Notes: a model not told the origin generated them from the letters alone. A DNA stretch of 64,000 bases from Shimazuella soli (GCF_022511585.1 NZ_JAKWBN010000003.1:1-64000); one strand, 5' to 3'; shown: positions 7,931 through 18,277, counted from the stretch's first letter. Program-made: numbers and translations.

Positions 7931-8638
7931 CTACTGATTTTCTTTTTTTAATCGTTTTTCAAACCCATCCAATAGAACACCAATCCCAAACTGAAATTCT
8001 TTTTCCCAATCCGGTTTTGTTGTTACCTCTGCCAGACGAATCATATGGGGAAATTGATCAACGGGGAGATCTTCAAAAAAAGAAGTATAGCTTTCAGCCT
8101 CCACTCTACTGTCTTCTTCTTTATTTGCAAATCCAGTTTTACGAACTTCTTCTGCTACAAACCCAACGACATGATTTTTAAGCATCGAAGCAGCCCAAGG
8201 TATTTGTTCATCTCCAAAACCAGCTTTTGCTAAAACGCTGTATAACCATTCGATTTGTAATAAGCGATGATAACTGATTGCTATTGTTTCTGTAAAAATA
8301 TCTACTGCATTTGGATAAGCTTTTAATGCTTTACGAAAAGCTGAAGACCATTCCATTATTTGCTCTCTCCAAGTTAAAGAAGGATTTAACCATTCCTCAC
8401 CCATCTGCACACTTATCTCATCTGTTAATAATTGCAAAAGTTCATCTTTATTCTTTACATGGTAATACAACGCTGCTGCCTTAACATCTAGCTTACTTGC
8501 TATTTTCCTCATGCTTAGTTCCTTTAAGTTCATTTGCAGTAATAATTGCAATGCTGCTTCTACAATTCGATCTCTACTCAATGGATGTATGGACTCTTCT
8601 GTTGGGTAACCAATTATTTTTTTCATGCTTTTAGACAT
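7931..8638 (-). CDS. TetR-family transcriptional repressor
   Basis: A 235-residue regulator. The N-terminal TetR helix-turn-helix reads RIVEAALQLL...LSMRKIASKLDVKAAALYYHVKNKDELLQLL (about residues 22-70). The C-terminal region resembles the ligand domain of the TetR_C class. AAAGGAG lies 7 bp before the ATG. It is divergent from the hydrolase gene at 8738 and the shared region holds two palindromes, so it probably represses that operon and itself. The inducer is unknown. Confidence 0.9.
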   Translation of the reverse strand: MSKSMKKIIGYPTEESIHPLSRDRIVEAALQLLLQMNLKELSMRKIASKLDVKAAALYYHVKNKDELLQLLTDEISVQMGEEWLNPSLTWREQIMEWSSAFRKALKAYPNAVDIFTETIAISYHRLLQIEWLYSVLAKAGFGDEQIPWAASMLKNHVVGFVAEEVRKTGFANKEEDSRVEAESYTSFFEDLPVDQFPHMIRLAEVTTKPDWEKEFQFGIGVLLDGFEKRLKKENQ

Positions 8639-8653
8639 TTTTAACTCCTTTGC

Positions 8654-8713
8654 TTGACAAATAGGAAATACTCTTTTATTATAACACTGTTAATTAAATT
8701 TAACGATGTTAAA
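8654..8713 (+). promoter_or_regulatory. Hydrolase promoter with two TetR-type operators
   Basis: TTGACA (8654-8659), 17 bp, TATTAT (8677-8682) form the promoter of the plus-strand operon. Two palindromes of the form TAAC-N3-GTTA follow: TAACACTGTTA (8682-8692) touching the -10, and TTTAACGATGTTAAA (8699-8713). Their centres are 19 bp apart, close to two helical turns, as expected for two repressor dimers on one face. Confidence 0.7.
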
Positions 8714-8737
8714 TAGATTTATTTGGTGGGATATATC

Positions 8738-9535
8738 ATGAATAATTTTGTAAAAGTACATGTTATGCACTGTGGAGATGTAAAAGTCGATCGCCGTTTA
8801 GCTTACAGAGACCCTGATCTTGATCATATACCATTTATAGGCCAAAGATCTGAGGAATATCAGCCATGGCTCCCTGTATCCTGCTACTTAATAGAACATC
8901 CAAAAGGAACGGTTGTCATAGATGCTGGCTGGAGTGAAGATGTTCGCACTCGCCCTGAAGTGCACTTGGGACATGCGTATAAATTTTGTCATCCTCGCTT
9001 ACCTTCTGGCCAGTCAATAAGTGAACAATTGGCATCAAAAGGACTAACTTTGAAATCAATCGATTATGTTGTGATTTCACATATGGATATTGATCATATC
9101 AGTGGAATTCACCTGCTTGCTGATGCAAAATCTTTTCTGGTCAGTGAACCTGAATGGAATGGAGCAAAATCATATCAAAAAGCAAGGTGTGAAGGAGTTG
9201 TGTTTGAATCTTTTTCATTAGACCCTATCCCTTTCGGTCCCTATCAACTAGGAAAAGATTTATTTGGTGATGGGCTTGTCTATCTTGTCTTTACACCTGG
9301 ACACACGGCCGGCTTGGTCTCGGTGGTTGCTCGTGTTGAAAATGGCTGGCTGCTTCTTGCTGCTGATGCAGGGTATTCAAAAGAATCTTGGAATCAACTC
9401 ATACTGCCTGGTAACACCTCAAATGAGCAACAAGCACTACAATCTTTGCAGTGGATTTCTGATTTCTCAAAGAGGGATGACTGTGTTGCTGTCATTGCAA
9501 ATCATGATCCCTCTGTGAAATATGGCATTTATTAA
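8738..9535 (+). CDS. MBL-fold metallo-hydrolase (AHL-lactonase-like)
   Basis: A zinc hydrolase of the metallo-beta-lactamase fold, about 265 residues. The metal motif HxDxDH appears as SHMDIDHISGI near residue 115. Other ligands are in FTPGHTAG, AADAG and the late ANHDPS. The layout (early CYLIEHPKGTVVIDAGW, then the metal motif) is that of the N-acyl-homoserine-lactonase/quorum-quenching group, but the substrate cannot be told from sequence. The ATG at 8738 is chosen because GGTGGG precedes it by 7 bp. The earlier TTG/GTG codons lack a ribosome site. Confidence 0.85.
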   Translation: MNNFVKVHVMHCGDVKVDRRLAYRDPDLDHIPFIGQRSEEYQPWLPVSCYLIEHPKGTVVIDAGWSEDVRTRPEVHLGHAYKFCHPRLPSGQSISEQLASKGLTLKSIDYVVISHMDIDHISGIHLLADAKSFLVSEPEWNGAKSYQKARCEGVVFESFSLDPIPFGPYQLGKDLFGDGLVYLVFTPGHTAGLVSVVARVENGWLLLAADAGYSKESWNQLILPGNTSNEQQALQSLQWISDFSKRDDCVAVIANHDPSVKYGIY

Positions 9536-9556
9536 AATAAAAGGGGTAATTCATTT

Positions 9557-10261
9557 ATGAAAAATTTAAAGCAATTTATAGAAAAAGAAAACAATATAAA
9601 CAGCATCACTCGGTATGCAAAACAGTACGTAAAAGAAACATGGGAAACAGTACTACACGAAAATCAACAGGAATTACAACAAATTTTTGAAAAGTATGGT
9701 GACCGTGCATATGGGGTTTATGTACAGAAATTCATGGAGCCAATCCAAAATGAACTTCTAGATACCGGTTTTAGTGTAAAAAAAGGCTTTCAAATGGGCG
9801 ATTCCATTGAAAACTGGGGGCCGCCAGAGGAACGTGAGAGGTGTATCTGGTACGTTATTAAGCAAAACGATGGAACACCTTTAGGAACTTTGGTATTGCA
9901 GCTTTACCATTCTCATACACGATTTCATCTTCCTAAAACGCCACATATCTTTTCACTAGAAGTGACGGAACGCGATGAAATTATGGAAGTACTCTCCCTT
10001 GCTCCTACACGCATTCATGACTGGACTAGTGAAGGTTATCAAGATGCATCCGAAGGTGAAATTCAACAATGGGAGTACAGTGTGGATATCAGCTTAGGAG
10101 ATTATTTGAAACCTTTTCGCGGTCAAATTTATGGCAGTGCTGTAGATTATGCACTTGCCAGTTGGGGACGAAACGGCTGGGAACTTGTGAATATTGTTCC
10201 TCACCAAGATCGTATTATCGCATATTTCAAAAGACCTTTAAACAAAAAAATTTCATCATAA
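9557..10261 (+). CDS. Uncharacterised protein with DUF4177-like C-terminus
   Basis: A soluble protein of 234 residues, 21 bp behind the hydrolase and so probably in the same TetR-controlled operon. The end reads DYALASWGRNGWELVNIVPHQ...AYFKRP, the pattern of the small DUF4177 domain. The first 160 residues are not recognised with certainty (possibly DUF6022) and carry WGPPEERERCIWYVIKQNDG and FSLEVTERDEIMEVLSL. It has no signal peptide or membrane helix. The function is unknown. A role with the hydrolase in handling one small molecule is inference. Confidence 0.75.
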   Translation: MKNLKQFIEKENNINSITRYAKQYVKETWETVLHENQQELQQIFEKYGDRAYGVYVQKFMEPIQNELLDTGFSVKKGFQMGDSIENWGPPEERERCIWYVIKQNDGTPLGTLVLQLYHSHTRFHLPKTPHIFSLEVTERDEIMEVLSLAPTRIHDWTSEGYQDASEGEIQQWEYSVDISLGDYLKPFRGQIYGSAVDYALASWGRNGWELVNIVPHQDRIIAYFKRPLNKKISS

Positions 10262-10263
10262 AA

Positions 10264-10291
10264 AGGACTCTAATAAATAGAGTCCCTCTTT
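10264..10291 (+). terminator. Terminator of the hydrolase operon
   Basis: GGACTCT (10265-10271) pairs with AGAGTCC (10279-10285) around AATAAAT, followed by CTCTTTCTTTT. Confidence 0.7.
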
Positions 10292-10307
10292 CTTTTGCTT
10301 TATTTTA

Positions 10308-10397
10308 TGGCAGAGAGGGTGGGATTCGAACCCACGGTAGCTTTGAAACTACACTGGATTTCGAGGCCAGCTCCTTCGACCACTCGGACACCTCTCC
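10308..10397 (-). tRNA. tRNA-Ser (anticodon CGA)
   Basis: On the minus strand a class II tRNA of 90 nt runs from GGAGAGG to an encoded CCA. The anticodon loop CTCGAAA gives CGA, reading UCG. The long variable arm is present and the T loop is GGTTCGAATCC. It shares its acceptor and T arms with the tRNA-Ser at 28564. Confidence 0.95.
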
Positions 10398-10445
10398 AAA
10401 ACACTATAACAAAAATATTATACACGATTATGCTTTATTTTCAAG

Positions 10446-11355
<910 letters not shown>

Positions 11356-11356
<1 letters not shown>

Positions 11357-12225
11357 TATCTTTCGCCTCGCACATTCGCTTTCTTATATTGTACCACAGA
11401 AATTAGTTTCTTTCCGATGATTACAAGCAACAACAATGCGATAGAAACAAGTACGATCGCTCCACCTGAAGCAATATCAAGCCAGTATGCAAATACTAAC
11501 CCTGCCACAATAGAGAACTCTGCGAATAAAACAGAAAAGAAAGCAGTTTTACGAAAGCTGAGAGATAATTGCATACTTGTTGCTACTGGTAATGTCATCA
11601 ACGCAGAAACGAGTAATATCCCTACCACTCGAATTGCTACAGATATCACCATGGCTACCATAACCATAAAAATTAAATGAATCCATTTCCCCCGGATACC
11701 TGTCAATACTGCATGTTCTTCATCAAAGGCAAGGGCAAATAATTCTTTGAAAAAAAGATAAATAAAGCAGATAGCAAGAAATGCAACAATGCTAATTAAA
11801 ACTAAATCTTGTTTATTGATTGCTAATATATTTCCAAATAACAAACCGGAAATATCTACCCCAAATCCATTGCCAAGACCAATGAGAACAACCCCGATGG
11901 CAATCCCACCAGATAATAAGATTGGGATGGCTAGCTCTTGGAAAGATCGATAAAATTGCCGGATTCGTTCCACAACAACAGAGCCAATAACAGCAAAACC
12001 CATTCCTGCAAACAGCGGACTGATTCCAGCAAAAAATGCAAAATTCTTTTGCAGAAGGAGGCCAGCTGCAACCCCAGAGAGGGTTATATGGGATAGAGCT
12101 TCAGCGATTAAAGAGAGGCGCCGGACAACCAAAAAGATTCCCACAAGAGGAGAAACCAGTCCGACAACCATCCCTGCAATGAGTGCATGTTGCAAAAAGG
12201 CATACTCTAAAAAATCAGTAATCAA
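11356..12225 (-). CDS. znuB: Zinc ABC transporter permease
   Basis: A 289-residue membrane protein of the ABC-3 family with about eight hydrophobic helices. It contains the family stretch AGLLLQ and the ExxA-like loop LSLIAEALSHITLSGVAAG. It pairs with the ATPase encoded 12 bp upstream and the binding lipoprotein upstream of that to import zinc. Manganese permeases of this family look alike; the Zur gene and Zur box favour zinc. Its last base overlaps the zur start. Confidence 0.92.
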
Positions 12226-12237
12226 CTTTCTCTCTCC

Positions 12238-12993
12238 TCAGTGTTGATGGCTAATAACTTGTACATCATGATTGTATGCTTTTGATAATAGTTCTTTTTC
12301 TTGTTTCACAAACAAAGACCTTGTTCCATGAAAGAAAAGTTTTTTATTTAAACATGCTACTTGGTCTACCAAAGTTGTCACCACTCCGATATCATGTGTC
12401 ACCATAATCAGAGTAAGACCACTATTTTTATGAAGATGGTGTAATAAATCATAAAATTGCTTTGTCGATTCTCTGTCGATGCCAACAGTTGGCTCGTCCA
12501 GTATCAATAGCTTAGGCTTACTGATAAGCGCTCGTGCGATAAAAACCCGTTGTTGCTGTCCTCCAGAAAGTTGTCCGATATTTCTCTTCCTCAAATGCTG
12601 AAGTCCAACTTGCTCCAATACTTCATCTACCAAAAAATAATCTTTTTTATTATACCTGCGAATAATACCTTTTTTGGATGCGAGGCCGGCCGCTATGACT
12701 TCTTCTACAGTTGCAGGGAAATCCCGTTGAAAACTATTGGACTTCTGTGAAACATAACCAATATTATATTTCTGTTTTTGTTTCCGCATGGAGCTTCCAA
12801 AAATGGTGACGGTACCTTTTCTTGGCTCTAATACACCTAACGCTATTTTCAGTAAAGTCGATTTTCCAGACCCGTTTGGTCCAACAATTCCAAGAAATTG
12901 CCCTTCTTCCACGGATAACGTCACATCTTCTAATACCGATTGATGCTGATAAGAATAGGATACATCCTCCAACTGTAAAATTGTTTTACCCAT
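12238..12993 (-). CDS. znuC: Zinc ABC transporter ATP-binding protein
   Basis: The energising subunit, about 251 residues. Walker A GPNGSGKST, Q-loop (GYVSQ), signature LSGGQQQR and Walker B LLILDEPT with the H-loop VTHD are all present. The ATG at 12993 sits in the stop region of znuA (ATGGGTAA overlap), with AGGTGG just before it, so coupling is likely. This start is preferred over the GTG at 13002. One of the four GGCCGGCC octamers of the window lies in this gene (12684-12691). Confidence 0.93.
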   Translation of the reverse strand: MGKTILQLEDVSYSYQHQSVLEDVTLSVEEGQFLGIVGPNGSGKSTLLKIALGVLEPRKGTVTIFGSSMRKQKQKYNIGYVSQKSNSFQRDFPATVEEVIAAGLASKKGIIRRYNKKDYFLVDEVLEQVGLQHLRKRNIGQLSGGQQQRVFIARALISKPKLLILDEPTVGIDRESTKQFYDLLHHLHKNSGLTLIMVTHDIGVVTTLVDQVACLNKKLFFHGTRSLFVKQEKELLSKAYNHDVQVISHQH

Positions 12994-13897
12994 TTGCACC
13001 ACCTAATGCTTTCTTCAAATTAATCAAATTACTCTTCATCACCGAAAAATAATCTTCTTTATTAGCAATTTCTTGTTTTGATAAGCCTTCCAGTGGATTT
13101 AACACAATTGCCTCAGCATGAATTTCATTTTTCACCGTATCTGCCAGTTTATTGTTGACTAGCGTTTCAAAAAATACAACTTTCGCTTTATGTTTTCGCA
13201 GCATATCTACAAGTTGTTTTACTGCTTTTGGACTCGGTTCATCTTCTGGGCTCAAACCAGAAATCGCTACCTGTTTTAGATGATATTGATCTGCCAAGTA
13301 TTGAAATGCAGCATGAGAAGTCACAAATTCACGACTCGGTGTATGCAGGAGACTCTCATAAGATTTCTGAAGATCGATAAATTGCTTGTTTAACCTTTGA
13401 TAGTTTTCAGTAAATTCCTTTTTGTGTTTCGGATCTATTTTTATCATGGAATCATAAATTACTTTTGCTTGCTGCTCCGCCATATATGGATTTAACCAAA
13501 CATGAGGATCATATACCTGATCTACTTCTTTTAAGTCTTTTGCTTTTTTCAAAGGTATCTTAGCTGATGTATTGACAACGAGGGTATGCGTTTGGTCGAT
13601 ATTCGGTATAGCATGATTCACCCATGCCTCTAATCCCGCCCCATTATAAAGAAATAAATCAGCCTTATTTAGTTTGATCATATCTTGTGGAGATGGATCA
13701 AAATCATGAGGCTCTGTACCCGGTGGTACAATATTTGTAACTTCTACCAAATTACCCCCGATTTTCTGGGCAAAATCTTGGAGTGGATAGAGGGACACAA
13801 TAATTTGAGGTTTGGAAGAGCGAGATTCCCTTCCACAACCAACTAAAAGTACGAACACTAAAGCGAAAGCTAGAAGCGGAATTATTCTATTTTTCAT
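12986..13897 (-). CDS. znuA: Zinc-binding lipoprotein of the ABC transporter
   Basis: The solute-binding subunit, 303 residues. A lipoprotein signal ends in LLVGCG with Cys21 as the lipidated residue. Metal ligands of the cluster A-I fold are visible: His in PPGTEPHDFDPS, His in YDPHVWLNPY, His in FVTSHAAFQYL and an acidic residue in FFETLVNNK. The histidine-rich loop found in many ZnuA proteins is short or missing. First gene of znuA-znuC-znuB-zur. Confidence 0.93.
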   Translation of the reverse strand: MKNRIIPLLAFALVFVLLVGCGRESRSSKPQIIVSLYPLQDFAQKIGGNLVEVTNIVPPGTEPHDFDPSPQDMIKLNKADLFLYNGAGLEAWVNHAIPNIDQTHTLVVNTSAKIPLKKAKDLKEVDQVYDPHVWLNPYMAEQQAKVIYDSMIKIDPKHKKEFTENYQRLNKQFIDLQKSYESLLHTPSREFVTSHAAFQYLADQYHLKQVAISGLSPEDEPSPKAVKQLVDMLRKHKAKVVFFETLVNNKLADTVKNEIHAEAIVLNPLEGLSKQEIANKEDYFSVMKSNLINLKKALGGANG

Positions 13898-13941
13898 CGT
13901 TATCCTCCAAACAACCTCTTATTATTTCCTAATCAAAAACA

Positions 13942-13984
13942 ATTATAACGATATCCGCGTTAAATGTAAATCGTAAATATTACG
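13942..13984 (-). promoter_or_regulatory. Zur box and promoter of the zinc operon
   Basis: The palindrome CGTAAATATTACG (13972-13984) matches the Bacillus Zur box core. On the minus strand it lies directly before TTTACA, 17 bp, TATAAT, so a bound repressor would block the -35. A second imperfect inverted repeat, TAACG-N7-CGTTA, overlaps the spacer. Confidence 0.75.
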
Positions 13985-14079
13985 TTTTATAATTTAAATG
14001 ATTGTATTTAGATTGATAAAGAATACAAAAAAAATAGCAGCTTTAGCTGCAATTTCTATTTTTAAATTTAATTCGAAGT

Positions 14080-14155
14080 TGGCGCACCCGAGAGGACTCG
14101 AACCTCCGACACATCGTTTAGGAAACGATTGCTCTATCCGCTGAGCTACGGGCGC
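14080..14155 (-). tRNA. tRNA-Arg (anticodon CCT)
   Basis: A 76-nt tRNA on the minus strand from GCGCCCG to an encoded CCA. The anticodon loop TTCCTAA gives CCT, reading AGG. D arm TAGCTCAGCGGATAGAGCA and T loop GGTTCGAGTCC are regular. Confidence 0.95.
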
Positions 14156-14336
14156 ATATCAAGTCTTTATTATAACATTGCGAGCAAAAAAACCCAAGGT
14201 TTGAATCGTGGGATGAAAGCGAGTGTTAGAAAAATCTTTTTTTGCATTTCCCAACCCTGACTATATTTGAAATATATTTGACAAATAACAAACATATGAT
14301 CTACAATATTCGCAAAATTTCAACATAATTTATATC

Positions 14337-14361
14337 AAAAAAAGCTCCGTCTAGGAGCTTT
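14337..14361 (-). terminator. Terminator of gltX
   Basis: AAAGCTCC and GGAGCTTT pair around TAGAC, followed by TTTT on the minus strand. It overlaps the gltX stop. The stretch 14156-14336 shows no other feature. Confidence 0.8.
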
Positions 14362-15850
14362 ATGAAACAACTTGTTTTTGTACATGATCGATTCGAGCAA
14401 GTACTTTTTCTTTTCCGAGGAGATATAATGTCTGATTCAAATCCGGCCCGTGTACTTGACCAGTAGCAGTAGCACGAATAGGCATAAATAATTGTTTACC
14501 TTTGAAACCTGTTTCTTTCTGCACTGCCTTAAGCGCTTTTTTAATTTCAGCAGGAGTATACGCCCGGAGTTCTTCGATTTTCTTAGCAAATGATGCTAAT
14601 ACTTCAGAAACTTGTTCTTGCTGTAACACTTGATTTGCTTCATCATCGTATTTTGTTTCTTTAACTGTGAAGAGTTTACTTAGTGACTGAATATCACTTA
14701 GTTGGTACATTGCTGTTTGAAATAAAGCAACCAACTCACGAGTTCTCTCCTCAGCTTGCTCTCCGCTAAGTTCATTTTGCTTCAAATATAGTTGGTATTC
14801 TGCATCTTCATCTAAATATGGTTTTGTCAGTTCTACCAATTTATCAAGTTCTGTTGCTTTGATGTACTGACTGTTTACCCACATCAATTTTTCTTGATTG
14901 AAAATCGCACCAGCTTTGTTGATTCGATCAAGGGAGAACAGTTCCACTAACTTATCCAAAGAAAAGATTTCTTCTTCGATGTATTCCCCACCTGGCGACC
15001 AACCCAATAATGCCAAATAGTTGTTGACAGCATCAGGTAAATAACCCAAGTCGTGATATTGCTCAATAAATTGTAATATTGTCTCGTCACGCTTGGACAA
15101 TTTTTTCCCATTTTCATTTAGAATGAGTGGAATATGGGCAAATTCGGGGATGGGGTAACCAATAGCCTCGAATAATAGCACATGTTTTGGTGTATTGGAA
15201 AGATGTTCTTCTCCGCGAATCACATGTGTAATTTCCATCAGAGCATCATCGATGGTAACAGCAAAATGGTAAGTAGGTACTCCATCAGATTTGCAGATTA
15301 CAAAATCTTCAATGTCGGCACGTTGAAAGCTCATATCTCCACGAATATGATCTTGAAATGTAATCTCATCATTTCCAGATACAGCAAAACGAATCGTATG
15401 AGGCACATTTGCATCGATTTTAGCTTGTCGTTCTTCTTTTGACAAGTGACGACATTTACCAGAATATCTTGGAGTTTGAGCCTTTTGTTGTGCTGCTTCC
15501 CTTTCTGCTTCTAACTCTTCTTTGGTACAAAAACATGGATAAGCTTTACCTTCTGCCACTAGTTTATCTAAATAAGGCTGATAGCTGTTTAAGCGTTCCA
15601 TGCTTCGATAAGGTCCATACTTTCCACCGACATCAGGACCTTCATCCCAATCTAAGCCTAACCAGCGAAAGGCACGGATCAGCTTCTCTTCTGCATCAGC
15701 TTTGTTTCGGCTCGTATCTGTGTCTTCGATCCTTAATATGTAAGAACCACCCATTTTTTTGGCAAATAAATAATTAAACAATGCGGTCCGCGCCCCACCA
15801 ATATGCAAGTGCCCCGTAGGACTAGGCGCAAAACGGACTCTTACAGTCAT
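14360..15850 (-). CDS. gltX: Glutamyl-tRNA synthetase
   Basis: A class I synthetase of 496 residues that charges tRNA-Glu and, in Bacillota, also tRNA-Gln for later amidation. The HIGH signature is seen in FAPSPTGHLHIGGARTA and the KMSKS signature as KLSKRDE. The cysteine cluster CFC...C (PCFCTKEE...SGKCRH) is present. The second ATG (15850) is chosen because AGGGG lies about 7 bp before it. The first ATG would be too close. The gene is monocistronic. Confidence 0.95.
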   Translation of the reverse strand: MTVRVRFAPSPTGHLHIGGARTALFNYLFAKKMGGSYILRIEDTDTSRNKADAEEKLIRAFRWLGLDWDEGPDVGGKYGPYRSMERLNSYQPYLDKLVAEGKAYPCFCTKEELEAEREAAQQKAQTPRYSGKCRHLSKEERQAKIDANVPHTIRFAVSGNDEITFQDHIRGDMSFQRADIEDFVICKSDGVPTYHFAVTIDDALMEITHVIRGEEHLSNTPKHVLLFEAIGYPIPEFAHIPLILNENGKKLSKRDETILQFIEQYHDLGYLPDAVNNYLALLGWSPGGEYIEEEIFSLDKLVELFSLDRINKAGAIFNQEKLMWVNSQYIKATELDKLVELTKPYLDEDAEYQLYLKQNELSGEQAEERTRELVALFQTAMYQLSDIQSLSKLFTVKETKYDDEANQVLQQEQVSEVLASFAKKIEELRAYTPAEIKKALKAVQKETGFKGKQLFMPIRATATGQVHGPDLNQTLYLLGKEKVLARIDHVQKQVVS

Positions 15851-15929
15851 CTCCATACCCCTGCTTTCTGCTCTTTGAGTGCTAAAAGTATATCATTTTC
15901 ACAGAATAAGTTCCAATGGAGACACGTAA

Positions 15930-15961
15930 AAACTCCTCATTCTTTTCAAGAACAAGGAGTT
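15930..15961 (-). terminator. Terminator of asnB
   Basis: AACTCCT and AGGAGTT pair around a 17-base loop, followed by TTTTT on the minus strand. Confidence 0.65.
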
Positions 15962-15971
15962 GATTAGATGA

Positions 15972-17816
15972 CTATTTAATAGAAACACGATACGAGACGA
16001 GCCATTCGTTTAATTGCAGCCAATAAGCGAGCAATGCGGGTACATTCATCAATTGTCCAAACCATGGAAGGTGCTTATTTTTAAGGTCAGTTTCTAAAAA
16101 TCTCTTCACCTTTTCTCTATCTAAAAGCTCAAAAAGTGGTGCATTGTTGTTCTCCACTAGTTCATGCATTTTTCGTGTCACAAAAGTGAGATACCCTGGA
16201 TGATGTGTTTTGGGGTAGGGACTCTTCTTTCTCTCCATCACTTCTTTTGGCAGTAGATGTGATACTGCTTGACGCAGCAAACCTTTCTCACGATTCCCGA
16301 GATACTTCATCGACCAAGGAACATTCCAAACATACTCCACTAATCTATGATCACAAAAAGGAACCCTCACCTCCAAACCACAAGCCATACTCATCCGATC
16401 TTTTCGATCCAGTAAAGTGGGCATCCATCTCGTCAAACTAAGATAAAAAATCTCCCGAATTCTAGCATCTTTTGCACTTTCCTCTTGCAGACGCGGTACC
16501 TCAGAAAGTGCTTCTTGATAACGATTATCTATATATTCCAATGGTCTGATATGCTCTGCCAACTCATGTCTTAAAAAAGGAATCCGCAGATGGGATAACT
16601 TAGCCCAAGGAAATGTATCTGCGTTCACTAATTCATCCCGATGAAACCATGGATAGCCCCCAAAAACTTCATCCGCACACTCCCCAGACAGGATAACTGT
16701 TAAGTCTTCTTTAATTGCTTTCGAAAATAAAATCAAAGATGCATCTACATCAGCCATTCCTGGTAAATCTCTTGCACGCATCGCATCTATCAGTGTCTCG
16801 TATAATTGTTCATTATCTAACACCACATTGTGATGCTCAGATCCAATATGTTCAGCCATGACTTTCACCCAAGGTGCATCTGAGTTTGGCTGAAATTCAT
16901 TTTGTTTAAAGTATTTGTCATTATCGATATAATCAACCGAAAAAGTATGGAGTATGCCTCGATTTTCTTGTTTAAATACAAAAGCAGCATATGCTGCCAT
17001 CGCACTGGAATCCAAGCCTCCAGATAACATGGTACCGATTGGCACATCGGATACCAATTGTCTCCCTACTGCATCTTGGAATAATTCTCTAACCGTTGCT
17101 ATAGTTGTTGGCAAGTCATCTTGATGAAAGTCACTTACTAACTCCCAATAAGGTCGAATCGTCAGTCCATCCCGATTGAACCTGAGCCAGTGACCTGGCT
17201 TTAATTCATGTATATTGCGGAATACACCAATTCCAGGAGTGCGGGCCGGCCCCATCACGAGCAGTTCATTTAAGCCTTCCTCATCGATTTCTTTCGGCAC
17301 ATCTGGATGAGCTAAGATCGATTTTAACTCAGATCCAAACAATAATGAATCTCCTACCATTGTGTAGAATAAAGGTTTAACACCAATCCGGTCTCTCGCG
17401 ATGAATAGTTCCTCTCGCGCTTCATCCCAAATCGCAAAAGCAAAGATACCATTTAACTCTTTTGGAGCATCTTCTCTCCACGCAGAAAAAGCTGCCGGAA
17501 TCAGCTCGGTATCACATTTTGTTGTAAAATGATATCCTTTGGAAAGCAATGTACTTCGCAACTCATCCATGTTGTACAGCTCACCATTGTAAACAATCAC
17601 ATACTTCTGCTCTCCCATTTGCTTTACCATCGGTTGGATTCCATTTGCTGGATCGATAATGGATAAACGGCGATGCCCAAGTGCAACATGCTCCGAAATC
17701 CACGTACCAGTAGCATCAGGACCACGATGCTCCACTTGAATATTCATCGCATCTAATATCTCTTTTTGATTGCTTATGTCTTGTTCTAGATTAATCCACC
17801 CTGTTATCCCGCACAT
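15972..17816 (-). CDS. asnB: Asparagine synthetase (glutamine-hydrolysing)
   Basis: A 614-residue enzyme. The start at 17816 places the nucleophile at Cys2 (MCGITGW), as required for the N-terminal glutaminase, and AAGGTGG precedes it. The synthetase half has the pyrophosphate-binding loop LSGGLDSSAMA. Its length and late ECADEVFGGYPWF resemble the YisO/AsnO branch that in Bacillus is linked to sporulation or cell-wall amidation, so free asparagine may not be its only product. One GGCCGGCC octamer lies inside it (17244-17251). Confidence 0.92.
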   Translation of the reverse strand: MCGITGWINLEQDISNQKEILDAMNIQVEHRGPDATGTWISEHVALGHRRLSIIDPANGIQPMVKQMGEQKYVIVYNGELYNMDELRSTLLSKGYHFTTKCDTELIPAAFSAWREDAPKELNGIFAFAIWDEAREELFIARDRIGVKPLFYTMVGDSLLFGSELKSILAHPDVPKEIDEEGLNELLVMGPARTPGIGVFRNIHELKPGHWLRFNRDGLTIRPYWELVSDFHQDDLPTTIATVRELFQDAVGRQLVSDVPIGTMLSGGLDSSAMAAYAAFVFKQENRGILHTFSVDYIDNDKYFKQNEFQPNSDAPWVKVMAEHIGSEHHNVVLDNEQLYETLIDAMRARDLPGMADVDASLILFSKAIKEDLTVILSGECADEVFGGYPWFHRDELVNADTFPWAKLSHLRIPFLRHELAEHIRPLEYIDNRYQEALSEVPRLQEESAKDARIREIFYLSLTRWMPTLLDRKDRMSMACGLEVRVPFCDHRLVEYVWNVPWSMKYLGNREKGLLRQAVSHLLPKEVMERKKSPYPKTHHPGYLTFVTRKMHELVENNNAPLFELLDREKVKRFLETDLKNKHLPWFGQLMNVPALLAYWLQLNEWLVSYRVSIK

Positions 17817-17925
17817 CCAAGTTCCCACCTTTCCCCATAGGCAACTGTCTACATCAGCGTATGGAAAGAAGGGGGAAAGGGTGACGATTTTTCATTTTTG
17901 CTTTCTTTGAAGTTTGGAGAACCCA

Positions 17926-17963
17926 AAAAACAATGACTATAGATATGGTCATTGTTTTTTTAT
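17926..17963. terminator. Bidirectional terminator
   Basis: AAAAAACAATGAC pairs with GTCATTGTTTTTT around TATAGATATG. It separates asnB from the GC-rich small gene. Confidence 0.8.
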
Positions 17964-18021
17964 AGTGCAGTCCAAATCCCTTTTATATGTTAACTACTAA
18001 TAAAAACATTTCCTATACACC

Positions 18022-18060
18022 ATAAAAAAGTTCTGACTGTGCACTGACTCGAAGACCAGC
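18022..18060 (-). terminator. GC-rich terminator of the small acidic gene
   Basis: On the minus strand CTGTGTGCTG pairs with CAGTGCACAG (two G-U pairs) around a ten-base loop, then TCAGAACTTTTTT. A further CTGAC/GTCAG pair may enclose it. Confidence 0.65.
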
Positions 18061-18086
18061 ACACAGCCATTGTCCACAGGGAGAGG

Positions 18087-18230
18087 TCAGCAGTCCACCA
18101 TCTCGTCGTCTCCCTCTTCGCCGTCGCTGTCTTCCCAGCCACTCGCTCCAGCGGGGACATCCCATGACTGATCACGAAACGGCAAGTTCACGCCGTCGAC
18201 GATCGGGTCTTGATCATCGGGTTTGGGCAT
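18087..18230 (-). CDS. Small acidic GC-rich protein of unknown function
   Basis: A 47-residue frame starting MPKPDDQDPIVDG, with a tail rich in Asp/Glu (GWEDSDGEEGDDEMVDC) and a single terminal cysteine. GAAGGGAAGC precedes the ATG. Codons favour C or G in third position, unlike the AT-rich neighbours, which suggests transfer from a high-GC donor or unusual constraint. The size and acidic tail recall peptide-precursor or anti-sigma-like small proteins, but nothing matches a family that I know. It has its own operator, promoter region and terminator, which supports a real gene. Confidence 0.6.
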   Translation of the reverse strand: MPKPDDQDPIVDGVNLPFRDQSWDVPAGASGWEDSDGEEGDDEMVDC

Positions 18231-18277
18231 CTTTGCTTCCCTTCACTGAGACTGGTATGCCGAGATGACATACTAGT

